In this document: positions 9,376 to 19,048 of the stretch, piece by piece
Numbering within the stretch: position 1 is the first letter of the stretch
Layout of the letters: every line of letters starts with the position of its first letter
From: Phytophthora colocasiae
Taxonomy: Eukaryota; Oomycota; Peronosporomycetes; Peronosporales; Peronosporaceae
Assembly: GCA_018806915.1 (NCBI GenBank)
Contig: JAGKQI010000073.1
Location: 930,001 to 994,000, forward strand
Length of the DNA: 64,000 bases
Reading direction: 5' to 3'
Translations under genes and position numbers: made by a program
The notes under the pieces: model-generated
Seen by the model: the letters and a program-made list of their open reading frames with translations, nothing else
Databases searched by the model: none
What the model was told of the DNA's origin: nothing

Positions 9376-10208
9376 CCGATGGAGTGCTTGAGAGGCATTG
9401 TCTCTCGGATGGTCTTTGCTTTCGTCATTTTGTGCACGCGTCGAACCATATCCGGACGCGGTTGAATTTCAGTAGCGACTGGGCGTCCCCGAACACCCTC
9501 GGTTTTGACGCAGGTAGGTGCGGGACCAGCTTGACCTCTGCGGTCGTGCACGCCTCGTGTACCGCGGCCGTAACCGAGCTCGCCGTGAACGCAGCGAGAA
9601 ACAAGCTGCTGGACGACCTGCAAACAATGGGAGTGCACTGGAGTTAGTGTAGAAGCAATAGCCTGTAATTAGCTAGCCAATATAACCCAGACAATTGCTT
9701 ACATTCGGCCCCCACCCACCCACCCACCCACCGCCCTTGAGCCTGGTATTCGCCGGCAACAAACCTCCTACCACCGCGTTTTACGGCTCACCCGAGTGAT
9801 GATCACACCTTGGCTGTTTGGGGCCGCTCGTAACCTCTTTCTACTATGCTTTATCTGATACCCGCAGATTGCAGTATACACGGACAGCATTCTGGCTGCC
9901 CTTTCGGGTCCCTTTAATCATCACCAACTTGGATTTGCTGAGGTAACGGGATACGCGCACCGAGCTGACATCAATAGGAAGCGAAAGGGTCCACCCGTGA
10001 AGCTGTTCGACCCGTGTAGCGTAAGAGCCGCAAGAACGTCGGCGCGCATGCCGTGCCGCGTGGCGCCGTAGAGGCAGGATTCCAAATGTGTGGCACACCC
10101 ACACTCGACTTTGGCTAGGTGCGATTGATCAAATCTGAGTGGAATTATGTGTTTGCTGGTGCTGGATTCACAATTGAATGATGTTTCTCGTATTTTGTCT
10201 TCAACGCA
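9376..10208. other. Non-coding segment after the MULE
   Basis: No gene is supported. It contains a (CCCA)n microsatellite at 9711-9732. The remainder may be the MULE 3' part and older insert sequence. Confidence 0.5.
9711..9732. repeat. (CCCA)n microsatellite
   Basis: About five CCCA repeats; the unit 2 copy (about 22655-22680) is one repeat longer, one of the few differences between units. Confidence 0.85.
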
Positions 10209-10383
10209 GTACGTACACATAATAAGACCGAAATGAAGAAGAGACAAGAATCATTCGAAACATGCCAGTCCAACCGTGCGATGCGACGATTGCCTCAAAT
10301 CTCACTCAGTCTTTTTCGTCATGTCGGATCCCCCAACGCCCCCACCGGAGGAGGATAGCGGAGAGCGCCATGAAGTCTCAATA
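10209..10383 (+). pseudogene. Captured 5' end of the WRKY19-like gene (unit 1)
   Basis: This segment matches the promoter and first codons of the zinc-finger gene at 33135 (compare 33030-33265): ATGAAGAAGAGACAAGAAT, CATGCCAGTCCAACC, the initiator-like CTCACTCAGTC, the start codon in TCATGTCGGA and GCCATGAAGTCTCAATA. It has internal deletions relative to the gene and no zinc-finger codons. The fragment ends inside the palindrome that follows. It sits 3.4 kb from effector B here, against about 0.45 kb in unit 3, with the MULE inserted between. Confidence 0.75.
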
Positions 10384-10420
10384 TTATTGTCAATAATGAC
10401 AATAATATTGAGACTTCATG
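10369..10420. repeat. Perfect 24-bp palindrome with 4-nt loop (unit 1)
   Basis: Arms 10369-10392 and 10397-10420 are perfect reverse complements around an ATAA loop. The outer part (CATGAAGTCTCAATA) is coding sequence from the WRKY19-like gene at about 33249, so the palindrome is a fold-back copy of captured gene sequence. Confidence 0.9.
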
Positions 10421-10933
10421 CGCTATTGACAATAAGGGGCCACTCAATTACCGTCGGACTTGTTTTTCAAGTCGCCTGATGTCCTTCTGCAACTTAAGAC
10501 GAGTCAAAACACGAAAATAAAATGCACAGCTCAGTGGTTCCACAAGGGAAAAATTGAGGAATACTGGACTTCCGCAATTTGAAGAGAAAGAAACTACTCA
10601 GACTGTGCACTCTTCGATCTACCGTGATGAATGCGCAGAGGTTTATTAAACGTGATTATCGTTTTCATAAGCAAAACATAATATTCATGTTCGGCTCTTC
10701 TGCCGCGCAAATTCACCAGTCACTCGTGCTTGTCAATAATGCTGGACATCAAAACCGTGGGCTCCGACGTGCCGCAAGCAGAGCAAGATGAAACCATGGC
10801 GGACTTGGTCTTCTTCATAAACACGTTCGGCTCCACACAAGCGGTTCAAGAAATGCAAGTTAGCCATGGTGATCCCACATCTTCTTCTATGTTTCCGCTA
10901 TTCGATGGTGTCTTTTTAGAACGTGTCTAGAAG
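10421..10933 (+). pseudogene. Rearranged fragments of the coiled-coil gene (unit 1)
   Basis: Pieces of the gene seen at 4187-4570 and its flank appear here in shuffled order and orientation: 10440-10505 corresponds to 4405-4460; 10520-10560 to an inverted copy of about 4735-4765; and an ATG-started frame 10739-10930 repeats the first 38 residues of that gene (MLDIK.VGSD, FGSTQAV) before diverging into an unrelated end. No function is expected. Confidence 0.55.
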
Positions 10934-11157
10934 AAGGCCTATTTTGTTCCACGGGGCAAGTCGTAACCCACAGTCCCGCGATCCAGCATTATTGACATTT
11001 TATCTCAACGCAAGCAGCCATGGAAACATCTAGATTGCGGTAATGAATCGCACAATCTCCCCACAGAAACACCGCTTGCATGAAGGAGAGGTTGAAAGTC
11101 TCGTAAACTTGGACATAGATGATGGAAATTAAATAAAAAGAGGGTCATTTTTAAGTT
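10934..11157 (+). promoter_or_regulatory. Orphan RxLR-type promoter region (unit 1)
   Basis: Closely similar to 4830-5039, the region in front of effector A1, including the initiator-like TCATTTTTAAG at 11145-11155. No signal peptide or RxLR coding sequence follows; the similarity stops at about 11158. It may be the remnant of a deleted effector gene or a promoter moved without its gene. Confidence 0.6.
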
Positions 11158-11574
11158 CATTCTTCTGGCGGGTAGCGTAGGTAGTGGAGAAGGAAAGAGG
11201 AGAAGAAGTAGTGTGTAGTGGCTGTCAAAAGACGAAGTGATAGATTTAGCAGTTAGAGTTCCTCTACTGGCAGAACTGTTGGTTCTGCCATGTCTGTACT
11301 AGTAAATACTATCACTATAGTGGGATCCATAGTTATCTACTTGAAGAGGGTAGTACATAATAAAGTATGACAAAGAGAACACCGTAACAGCCTCCCTGCA
11401 TCTTTGCATATTATGTGACATTTCACAACCCAGAGGTATATCGAGATTATACAGGTGACTGGTCACAAAAGATTTGGAGTAAGGAAACGGAGGCTCGCTG
11501 ATCGAACTTCGCCCCGAAAGCTTGCTGGTTAGGGGAAGGGAGACACCTTCGTACGTCATGCCCCGAAGCTGCAA
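11158..11574. other. Shuffled non-coding segment with a CABIN1-like scrap
   Basis: Nothing coding is supported. Positions 11357-11389 (33 bp) match 17998-18030, the end of the CABIN1-like fragment, with a single A/C difference in between. Confidence 0.5.
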
Positions 11575-12636
11575 TATATTGCAGTGTACGTTGACGACTT
11601 ACTGATCATTGCGCCTACACCAGCACTCGTCAGTGAGCTGAAATCAGCCCTGAAAAAAAGATTCTCCATGTCAGATTTAGGGGAGGTAAAGTGCTTACTC
11701 GGCTGGTCTATTCAACGTGACCGTTAGAACCGAACGATGTTTATCCACCAATACAAGTACGCTACGAAGGTCATTGACCGCTTTAGCGACTACATTCCGT
11801 AGCCTATAGCAACACCAGCAGAACGGAACGCCAAACTCTCCGTAAGCAGCTAGCCTAGCACCAGCAGAACGGAACGCCAAACTCTCCGTAAGCAGCCAGC
11901 CTAGCAGTGAACAAGAGAAAGATGCGAAAATCAATTCCGTATCGCCAAGCAGTAGGAAGTGTCATGTATTTAATGATTGGGACCCGACCCGACATGGCAA
12001 TTCTTTATGCGCGAGGTCAGTCAGTTCCTTGGCATAGACCATTGGAAAGCAGTCATTCGTGGACTAATAAAGTATCTGTCAGGAACGAAAGAATATGGTC
12101 TCCTTCTGGGAGGCTCGTCCGACGTTACCTCGAGAACCTAGCAGACCAGCTACTTGACTACTGACTATGCTAACTGTCCCGACACGAGACGCTCCGTCGG
12201 TGGGTATGTGACTACGCTTACCAGCAGTCCAATCTCATGGCTCTCCCGTAAGCATAAAAACCGTGGTTCTATATACCACAGAGGTAGAATATATAGCCCT
12301 GTGTCACTGCATGCAAGAGATGATTTTCCTCAAACTTCTCCTTGAAGAACTTGGCTTTGCTACAACGCAGGCTAACACTATATATGAGGACAACCAAAGC
12401 GGCATCAAAATCTGATACAATCCCGAACTTCACGGACGATCAAAGCATATACACGTACGATACTGTTTCGTACAAGAAAAGGTAGAGAGGCATGAATTTA
12501 ACGTCACCGACTGCAATACGAAAGAGATGATAGCTGACATCTTCACTAAAGCTTTAGACAAGCACCAGTTCAGAGAACTAAGGGCCAAGCTCAGGATAAA
12601 ACTCCTGAAAGCTGGATCCGGCCACCCAGTATAGAA
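11575..12636 (+). pseudogene. Degenerate Copia (Ty1) reverse transcriptase/RNase H (unit 1)
   Basis: The C-terminal pol part of a Copia retrotransposon. Visible motifs: YVDDLLI, the RT active site (about 11585); FSMSDLGE (about 11665); and RNase H pieces DYANCPDTRRSVGGY (about 12160), YEDNQSGI and the terminal ADIFTKAL (about 12535). It contains in-frame stops and frameshifts and a 46-bp internal tandem duplication. No gag, integrase or LTRs were identified, so this is a truncated remnant. Confidence 0.85.
11813..11904 (+). repeat. 46-bp tandem duplication inside the Copia remnant
   Basis: Two 46-bp copies (11813-11858, 11859-11904) differing at one base; it disrupts the pol frame. The same duplication is at 24777-24868 in unit 2. 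Confidence 0.85.
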
Positions 12637-14639
12637 ATACACTGGTAATACAACTGCATGAAGCGTGCCTATCTCCTGCGTCCTTTTAGATTTTTTTCCC
12701 ACTGGGTTTTATCTTTTTGGTCGCTTCGTAAAGGGCAGTGGAGGAGGCAAGCCGTCCCTCTCCGGGAAAAGGAAGCCTACTTCCACTGCAGCCAAGGAGA
12801 GGGCCCAGAAGGCAAGGAGGAAAGCGCAGGCATCTCGGAAGGTAGGAGCAGCAGAGATTGACGGAGCAGCTGCGCTCCTTAGCGTCGCTGTAGAAGGCTC
12901 AAGAGGCGTAGCCGGCAGATCCAGGTATCGCGAGGGTGTGGCCGTGCCACGGGCTGATCAAGACACCGCATCGGAGCCAGATATGAGTAATGTCACTAAC
13001 TTGAGGGTATATAGTGACATTTCTTGTGCCACCAATGCTAGAAGTGCTTTCACAGAACATGGTGTAACCCAAGATCCCACCAGTGTCACAGTGCAGTTTG
13101 CGACCGCCAGCAATGAGACTCCTGCAACCGACCAAGAGGCTGGAGCTACAGACCAAGGCACTGTTATATTGTCTGTGGTAAACTACTATGACCAGAACTA
13201 TGGTCGGCAGTGGCTCACGGTCAAGTCTGACTACGTATCAACCAAGCAAACGTGGAATGTTGCTCGGATTATCCAGCGAAAAAACCCTGTCGATCTGGCT
13301 TCATGTACCGAGTTCTGTGGTGTCGCAAGAAGAGCGTGGGTGGGCGATACTATCAACGGACATGGGAGCCTAGACGAGTGCTTTTGGAAGACGGTTCTCG
13401 AATGAGCTAGATCTCGTGGACCGGTGGAAAAACACGGAGATAGGCAGGTTTGACGACTTCTTCAGGGACGATGAATTCGGAAGTTCACGATTGGAATCAT
13501 CAAATCAGCTCGCAGATCAATGAATGGTTCTGGGAGGCTGCTTCCGGGGCGAAAATTCAATCCCACAGCTTCACATTCAGCTGGCCCTACGCCTGGACAT
13601 CATCACGCGTCCGAATGCGGACTTCCAGAAGCCGTACTTCGGCTACAAGCACGATGCAGAGACAGGCGAGAGCGTGGCGGCTGACCTGGAGGCGATGTCT
13701 TACGCTGACGTGCTGACGCGCCTGATCGATTTAACATACGTAACGATCGAAGGTAAGCCAATTCGCTGGGTGCACGACAAGTACTTCTCGCGCGTGAGCA
13801 AAGTTCATCACGCGTACGGAGGACTGGCGGCCCGTTCAACCAGTCAGACCTAAAGACGAATCCGACGAATACGGTGAGTGCGTTCATCGCGAAGTACCCG
13901 CAAACTGTGTCGACGCTGCTGTCGTTGCCAGACTGCGACTACTTCCTGGCCGCACTGGTGGCAAGCCTGTGAACTTCGTCGAAACGGAGTTCAAGTTGTT
14001 GTTCGACAGCGTAAGCGGATACGCGTCGTTCGCGGGCATCTCTCTGGCCCGGCCTATAGTTGGCGCTGCCTGGGGCCGTGGGTATGTCGTTCAACCCCAC
14101 GCCCGGCGTGTTTTGCCCCCACAAGCTGGTCGCTCACAGTTGGTTGTTGGTGATGCTGGCTGTGAAATTCGACAAGTTATCAGTGAGGTCCCGGAAACGG
14201 CGACTATCAAGGAGCTGTCTGCTTGTGAGTCAGCTGTGCAGAACGAGAGTCTCCGATGCAGAACTTGGACTCGTGGAAGGTTGCGAGCTCAGCCTGCCCA
14301 ATTGGGTGGATGGATGGGTATCGTTGAGTAAGATGGCAGTCACGACAATCCCAAGATTAAGAAATTGACGAGGAGGGACAGAATTATCTGGGGCCTCAGT
14401 CTTGCGATGGCGATGCAGACATTTATGAACAACTTGGCGTCACGACGTATATTTTCTTATAGTTGGAATGAGCTGTCGTCGTCGATAACTTCCTGTAGAC
14501 CACGTGATATGAGGTGGTTTCACAGCGACGGCATTGTCTTCGTTGAGATTCTCAAATGCACGCTGTGCTTATGTGGTGATGAACAGCGCGGCTTTGTGGG
14601 TATCGAAGATTATTCACCCTCGCTGCCGTTTCCATCGCT
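12637..14639 (+). other. Unidentified degenerate coding sequence (unit 1)
   Basis: Several open stretches in changing plus frames: 12665-13405, about 13410-13850, 13969-14331 and 14365-14643. Together they look like one decayed protein gene with Lys/Arg/Ala-rich and then mixed globular composition. No family was recognised. In unit 2 the first stretch opens with an ATG (25623) because a T run is one base shorter; here the run (about 12691-12697) puts the ATG at 12658 out of frame. Confidence 0.3.
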
Positions 14640-16811
14640 TTAAAGTTTTTCAGTGGCTTTGTTGAAATTCATAAATGACTGCATTTCGGATACTGCTTGA
14701 ACCGCTTCATCTCCAAGTCGAGCTCGGGTAACACTCACAGTGGACCCTGCAGAAGAAAATGCTTGTTCACTCGGAACGGAAGTTGCTATCACGGCGAGGA
14801 AATCGCGTGCCATAAGTTGGATTCGAGGAAACCCGACAAGGCTTCTTATCCATTTGCAAACCTCACTGCTGTTGGTTTTGCTGTGCATGGTTTTATCTCG
14901 ATGGGCCAGCCATCGATCCAGTTCAGATGAAAATGGTTCATCATCAAATGTCGTGGGTGCTTCAATACCGTATGAGTCATCGATAAGATCGTTGAGCGCA
15001 TCGTGAAGCTCAGCATCTTGCTCTTCCTGTGGACTTCTTTGTGGAGTGCGCGATTCGTGTTGCTGAGCCTCGAATGTGGCTCGATACTTTGATTCATACT
15101 CATCACAGACACATCGTTTAAAGGGCTCCATGTCGGTATCCCCACTTTGCACCAACTGTTTCGCTCTTGGATCCAGCACAGCTGCAATTTTTGCCTGGCG
15201 GGTTTTCACGGCTTCTTTGTATGCACCCAGTTTCGCCTCGAAGGCTGTTGCGAAGGCAATTGTGTATTGCGAAGTGGCGCTCCTAACGACTTTTGTAGCG
15301 TGGTTGGAGATCATATCAAATACGACAACTGCCATACCAAACGTTGGATAGTTTTTCCAGACATCATGGTGGTAGCAGCTTTCACCGGTGTCAAGAAACG
15401 ATGAAATTGGCTGAGTGCGTCCCATGTGTCGGGAGAAAGCTCACGCGCAAGGCGACTTTCAGGTCCAATCTTGAATTCTGTGTATCCCGTGTGGCGTTCG
15501 CGAATTCGTCGCTGTAACTCCTCGACAGGCTTTCGAAGTTTTATAGCAGTCGATACCATATCCCACGTGCTGTTCCAGTGAGTCACACAGTCTAGTTCGG
15601 GGGATTCGGAATGAAATTTGCAGCTCATCGCACACGCTCTTTAGGGCTTCGAGTAGTGACGGGGACTCAGCAATCTTCTTCAAAATATCGCGAACAACTC
15701 CAATGCTACTGTCGACAAAAGGGCATTTTTGTAGACCTTCTTTCACAGGAAGTTGAAGGACATGCGCCATGCAATGAACTTGAAAAACTACAGGGGCCTC
15801 TGTGTCATTGATCGCGGTGGACGTTTTCACGGCAGCGGATGACGCAATGTTGATTTCCATTTGCTGACGGAGTTGATTAGGTAGGCTACTTTTGATCGCA
15901 TCAACCATGGTGCCATTGTTGCCCGCGTTATCAGTCGTAATTGCCCATAATGACTTAGCAGCTCGCCATCCATTTCCATTATGACGTCAAGAAGGTGATC
16001 GGCAAGCCGCACACCCGTGTGCGGATACTCAACTCTCTTAAATAATAACAGATCGCACGATTCAGTCCGATCTCATCCAGTGCAGTGTATATACCATGTA
16101 CCCCCGCTTTGCTGCAGAAGTCCACATATCGGTGGTCATACTAGTACGACAACCGATACATTCACTGATCAGCGTCTTCCTCACCAGCTCTTTTTCCATT
16201 TTCCATTTTATTGTTACATGACGTCGAACGGTCTGCCGGACAGGAACCTTGTAATCTGGTTGAAGCGTATTGCAAAAGGCTACAAACATCTTATCATCGA
16301 CAATTGCAAAGGGCTGCGAGTCTGCGACGATCCAATCCACCAAGGCACTGTCCGCTGTTGACTTATAAAATTCACCGTCCGTTCGTTGCTTTACACACCT
16401 TTCAAAGTAGCGCAGAAGGTCACTTTGTTGTGAAGCGCTTGCAGCAGTAGATCAGCTGAATGATAAGTTCGCAAACGCCTGCGCATAGTTGTATGCGCTT
16501 TCGAGTTCCAAATCTGAGTCTTTGCACTGCGAGTACAACACAGACATGAAGGTCCATCATCAAGCTCCTCGATAAACTCCCAAATGTTCAGGTCGTTTCT
16601 GTGCCCTCTGCCCACTTGACATCGATGTCGACGCTGCCACCTCTGCGTCAGTCTCTGGCTCTGGTTCTGCATCCGCTGTCACTTCACAGTTGTTAAACTC
16701 TCCAGGCCATTCCCGCTCCATATCGTGATCTCTCTCCATCCTCGGTCGAGGACGAGCAGCGCACGCAGGGGACACGCCGAAGAGTAGGGAGGATTGTCTG
16801 GGTTCCTTCAC
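14640..16811 (-). pseudogene. Degenerate hAT transposase (unit 1)
   Basis: A complete but frameshifted hAT transposase on the minus strand. From its N-terminus: a BED zinc finger (CLCC...H near 16391-16560); a DMWTSAAKRGYM core (about 16120); the VHCMAHVLQL motif (about 15755); THWNSTWDM (about 15560); FHRFLTPVKAAT (about 15390); and the hAT dimerisation domain near the C-terminus (VPSEQAFSSAGSTVS, about 14755). At least five frame changes separate these parts. Terminal inverted repeats were not identified. Confidence 0.85.
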
Positions 16812-16956
16812 GAAGCGTGTCTGAGTTCCTTCTCGGGATCCGTATCCGGAATGCAGATTCCGGATAACCTGTCGATATCTATCAATCGGAGTCGAATTCC
16901 GTGCACTTCCGATCGAGTGGCTGGCCCAATCGAACGATTAAAAATTTAACACCCCT
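16812..16956. other. Flank of the hAT remnant
   Basis: AT-rich, with a short local inverted repeat (TCCGGAATGCAGATTCCGGA, about 16847-16866), possibly a hAT terminal region. No gene. Confidence 0.3.
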
Positions 16957-17037
16957 ACATGTTACTGCTGTACATTCCGCCCCGTACAGTGTCGATAAAT
17001 CTTGGAATTGCCACGATAGCCGACCCATAGTGACAGA
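16957..17037 (-). pseudogene. 81-bp captured piece of the membrane-protein gene (unit 1)
   Basis: Matches 45349-45429, inside the membrane-protein gene on the minus strand (SVTMGRLSWQFQDLSTLYG region), with one base difference. Similarity ends sharply on both sides. It lies between the hAT remnant and the CABIN1-like fragment. Confidence 0.85.
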
Positions 17038-17096
17038 CTTTGATCTGTCACAGAGCAGGCTGAAGCCATTTACCAGCAGCTTCTCGCTTGAGCCCT

Positions 17097-18033
17097 CGTC
17101 TCGAGTATTTGTGCCTCAAAAACCAGGCTGCAATGGCAGCTGAAGCTAGGAATTTCGACCGGGCTCTGGGTTTCTTTGCATCTGCGCTGGAACTGGACGC
17201 AACGGACGTCGTTGTGTGGTATCAGATGGCTACAACGGCATTGGAGACGGGCAAGCTGTGACTCGCTAGACGGACTTTGGAGGATTCAAAGTGGATGCCA
17301 CGTATTGGCCACTAGTGGAGACATTGGCTGAAGTTCTGAATCAAATTGGAGATGTGGACGAGTACAAGAGGATGGCGGAGTATATCCGACATCATGACGG
17401 ACAGTGTGCTACAGTGAGAGTTATTGATGATGAAAAGATCAAGAACCCAACAAAGAGAGAGATGAAGCTGTTGAAGAAGGCAAAGAGGAAGTTACAACAT
17501 CTAAAGGAACTTGATAAAGTGGCAGTGTTGAGAAGGGAGATTCAGCTACAGGAGATGAAGACGCAGCTCGAAACGAAGATGCAGTCGAGGAAATATGAGT
17601 TGCAGCAGCCTTCGTGGAGTTCATTGGGGAAATTATTACTTGAAGCTTTTGAGGAGAATAACAGGGATGAGAGATTTGATGTGTTGCGTGCGAAAGTGGA
17701 GATTCACGTAGGGTATGATCAAGAAGAGAAGGCTGATGTGGAGATGGAGACAGAAGACGCGGAGGATGGCAAATCAGTGGAGAGTTGCCACAGGATGAAA
17801 GCGATCACCCGCCTCCAGCTAAGCGTTTGAAACACAAGGCTTCTACTGCTTTGGAGACATCACTTTCCACTGGTATTTCGGATAATGATACCCAAGACAG
17901 CGGGACCCTTGCACAAGAACTCGCGGAATTTATGCCCAGGAGGCGTAAGTCACGGCGTCTTGAAGAGCGATTGCGTGAAGAGGCCCTCTTCAAGGAGATA
18001 ATAAAGTATGACAAAGAGCACACCGTAACAATT
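17097..18033 (+). pseudogene. CABIN1/Hir3-like TPR gene fragment (unit 1)
   Basis: Decayed exon material resembling calcineurin-binding protein CABIN1/Hir3, the TPR scaffold of the HIRA histone H3.3 chaperone. Order of recognisable parts: TPR helices (LELDATDVVVWYQMATTAL, LWLARRTLE), then YWPLVETLAEVLNQIGD, a Lys/Glu-rich helix, SWSSLGKLLLEA, and a basic AKRLKHK...RRRKSRRL segment just as in CABIN1 after its TPR region. This copy has a nonsense change (TGG to TGA near 17261; unit 2 keeps TGG) and frame changes near 17290 and 17780. Its last part continues in frame into effector A2. The parent gene is not in the window. Assignment is by motif order, from memory of the family; a generic TPR protein is the alternative. 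Confidence 0.55.
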
Positions 18034-18717
18034 CTTAAGTGCGGAAGACAATCTGCTGCTGGTGATGTTTCTGCACTAAATGACGCTCCATCCAAGCGAC
18101 TCCTTCGCGCTACCGTGAGCGTTGATAAAGAAAAAGAAGAAGAAGAGAGAGGGGTGATTCAGAAGATCTCAAGTACCGTCTCGAAAATCGCCAAGCCGAA
18201 TCAAACGGCTATCAAGAACATGGACGCCGATATCGCCAAACTGACCGGAACTTCCATCGCCAAAGCGACCGGTACTTCTATGCTTCAAACCTTCAAGGCT
18301 GTAGACCCGAAGAATTTCAAGTCGGTGGATGACCTCTTCCGCAGCAAGGCTTTCCATACATTTGAAAGCTACATCTTCCGCTTCAACCAGCAAGGCGTTA
18401 CCAAGCAAACGGATGTGGTCAGGATTTTCAGAGTTGGATTCGGGGATAAGAAAGCGCTGAAGCTTTTCATAAAAGCAGGCGAGAGCTCTGACGAGACGGT
18501 GAGGGCGACGGGCAAGTACTTCCAAGACCAGCTCCTCAACCAGTTGACAACGGAGGGTAAATTGTGGTCGGATGTCAAATGGATTTTCCCTAGGAAGTAT
18601 AAGGCCTACTTCGCGGACGAGTACTTCAAGCTACTCATTAAGCAGTACCGGGAATCAGAGAAGCAACGATTTGCCCAGATAAAGAAGGAGTTCGCGGCTG
18701 CAAAAGCTGCCGCATAA
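17932..18717 (+). CDS. Effector A, copy 2: signal-peptide-less fusion to CABIN1-like tail (261 aa)
   Basis: From the first in-frame ATG (17932) there is an uninterrupted frame: about 33 residues of CABIN1-like basic tail (MPRRRKSRRLEERLREE...), a short bridge made from the former A leader (LKCGRQSAAG), then the effector from DVSALNDAPSKRLLR to the native stop. The signal peptide coding sequence present at 5058-5105 has been deleted, while RLLR (about residues 55-58 of the fusion), the EER-like stretch and the full effector domain remain. The upstream A promoter is also gone. The product, if made, would start inside the cell rather than be secreted. The frame extends further upstream without an ATG to about 17785. 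Confidence 0.65.
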   Translation: MPRRRKSRRLEERLREEALFKEIIKYDKEHTVTILKCGRQSAAGDVSALNDAPSKRLLRATVSVDKEKEEEERGVIQKISSTVSKIAKPNQTAIKNMDADIAKLTGTSIAKATGTSMLQTFKAVDPKNFKSVDDLFRSKAFHTFESYIFRFNQQGVTKQTDVVRIFRVGFGDKKALKLFIKAGESSDETVRATGKYFQDQLLNQLTTEGKLWSDVKWIFPRKYKAYFADEYFKLLIKQYRESEKQRFAQIKKEFAAAKAAA

Positions 18718-19048
18718 GCACTATTTAGAGTTATCAAGAAATCGGCCCTTAAAGTTAGACGATCTCGGGGGAATTTTGGACAAGTGTTTCGACTGGATCC
18801 AAAGCCACACGACGGAATCTGCGTTTCGCAGTGTTGCTACTGCATTGGAGGACGACTATGCGTCTGCGGATACCGGTAGCGAGCACCTGGCAAAAATAAA
18901 GAGAACAAACACATTGCCATCAGGAACACACCAGATCATAAGCAAATGCATTTGCAAACAGCCCAATGCCAAAAAATGACCTCACTACGTAGCAAGGTAT
19001 ACAGTAATACATGTATGTACACGTGTACTACATGTAGCCTCATCTATC
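18718..19048. other. Intergenic between effectors A2 and B2
   Basis: Same 331-bp spacer as 5774-6104. No gene. Confidence 0.5.

Larger units (their letters stand above)
5041..18033 (+). repeat. Tandem array unit 1 (about 13.0 kb)
   Basis: The unit begins at the leader of effector A and ends at the CABIN1-like fragment, where unit 2 begins. Unit 1 aligns with 18034-30995 at an offset of 12944 rising to about 12963 along the unit. I counted only about twenty single-base differences and a few short indels (for example an extra CCCA repeat in unit 2 near 22655, about 20 bp missing from unit 1 near 10352, one T fewer near 25660), so the copies are very young. Unit 1 alone keeps the effector A signal-peptide coding region. 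Confidence 0.9.

Noticed and set aside
9111..9638. Minus-strand open frame of 175 codons across the MULE 3' part
   Set aside because: It overlaps the transposase remnant on the opposite strand and has no known domain; probably a compositional shadow.
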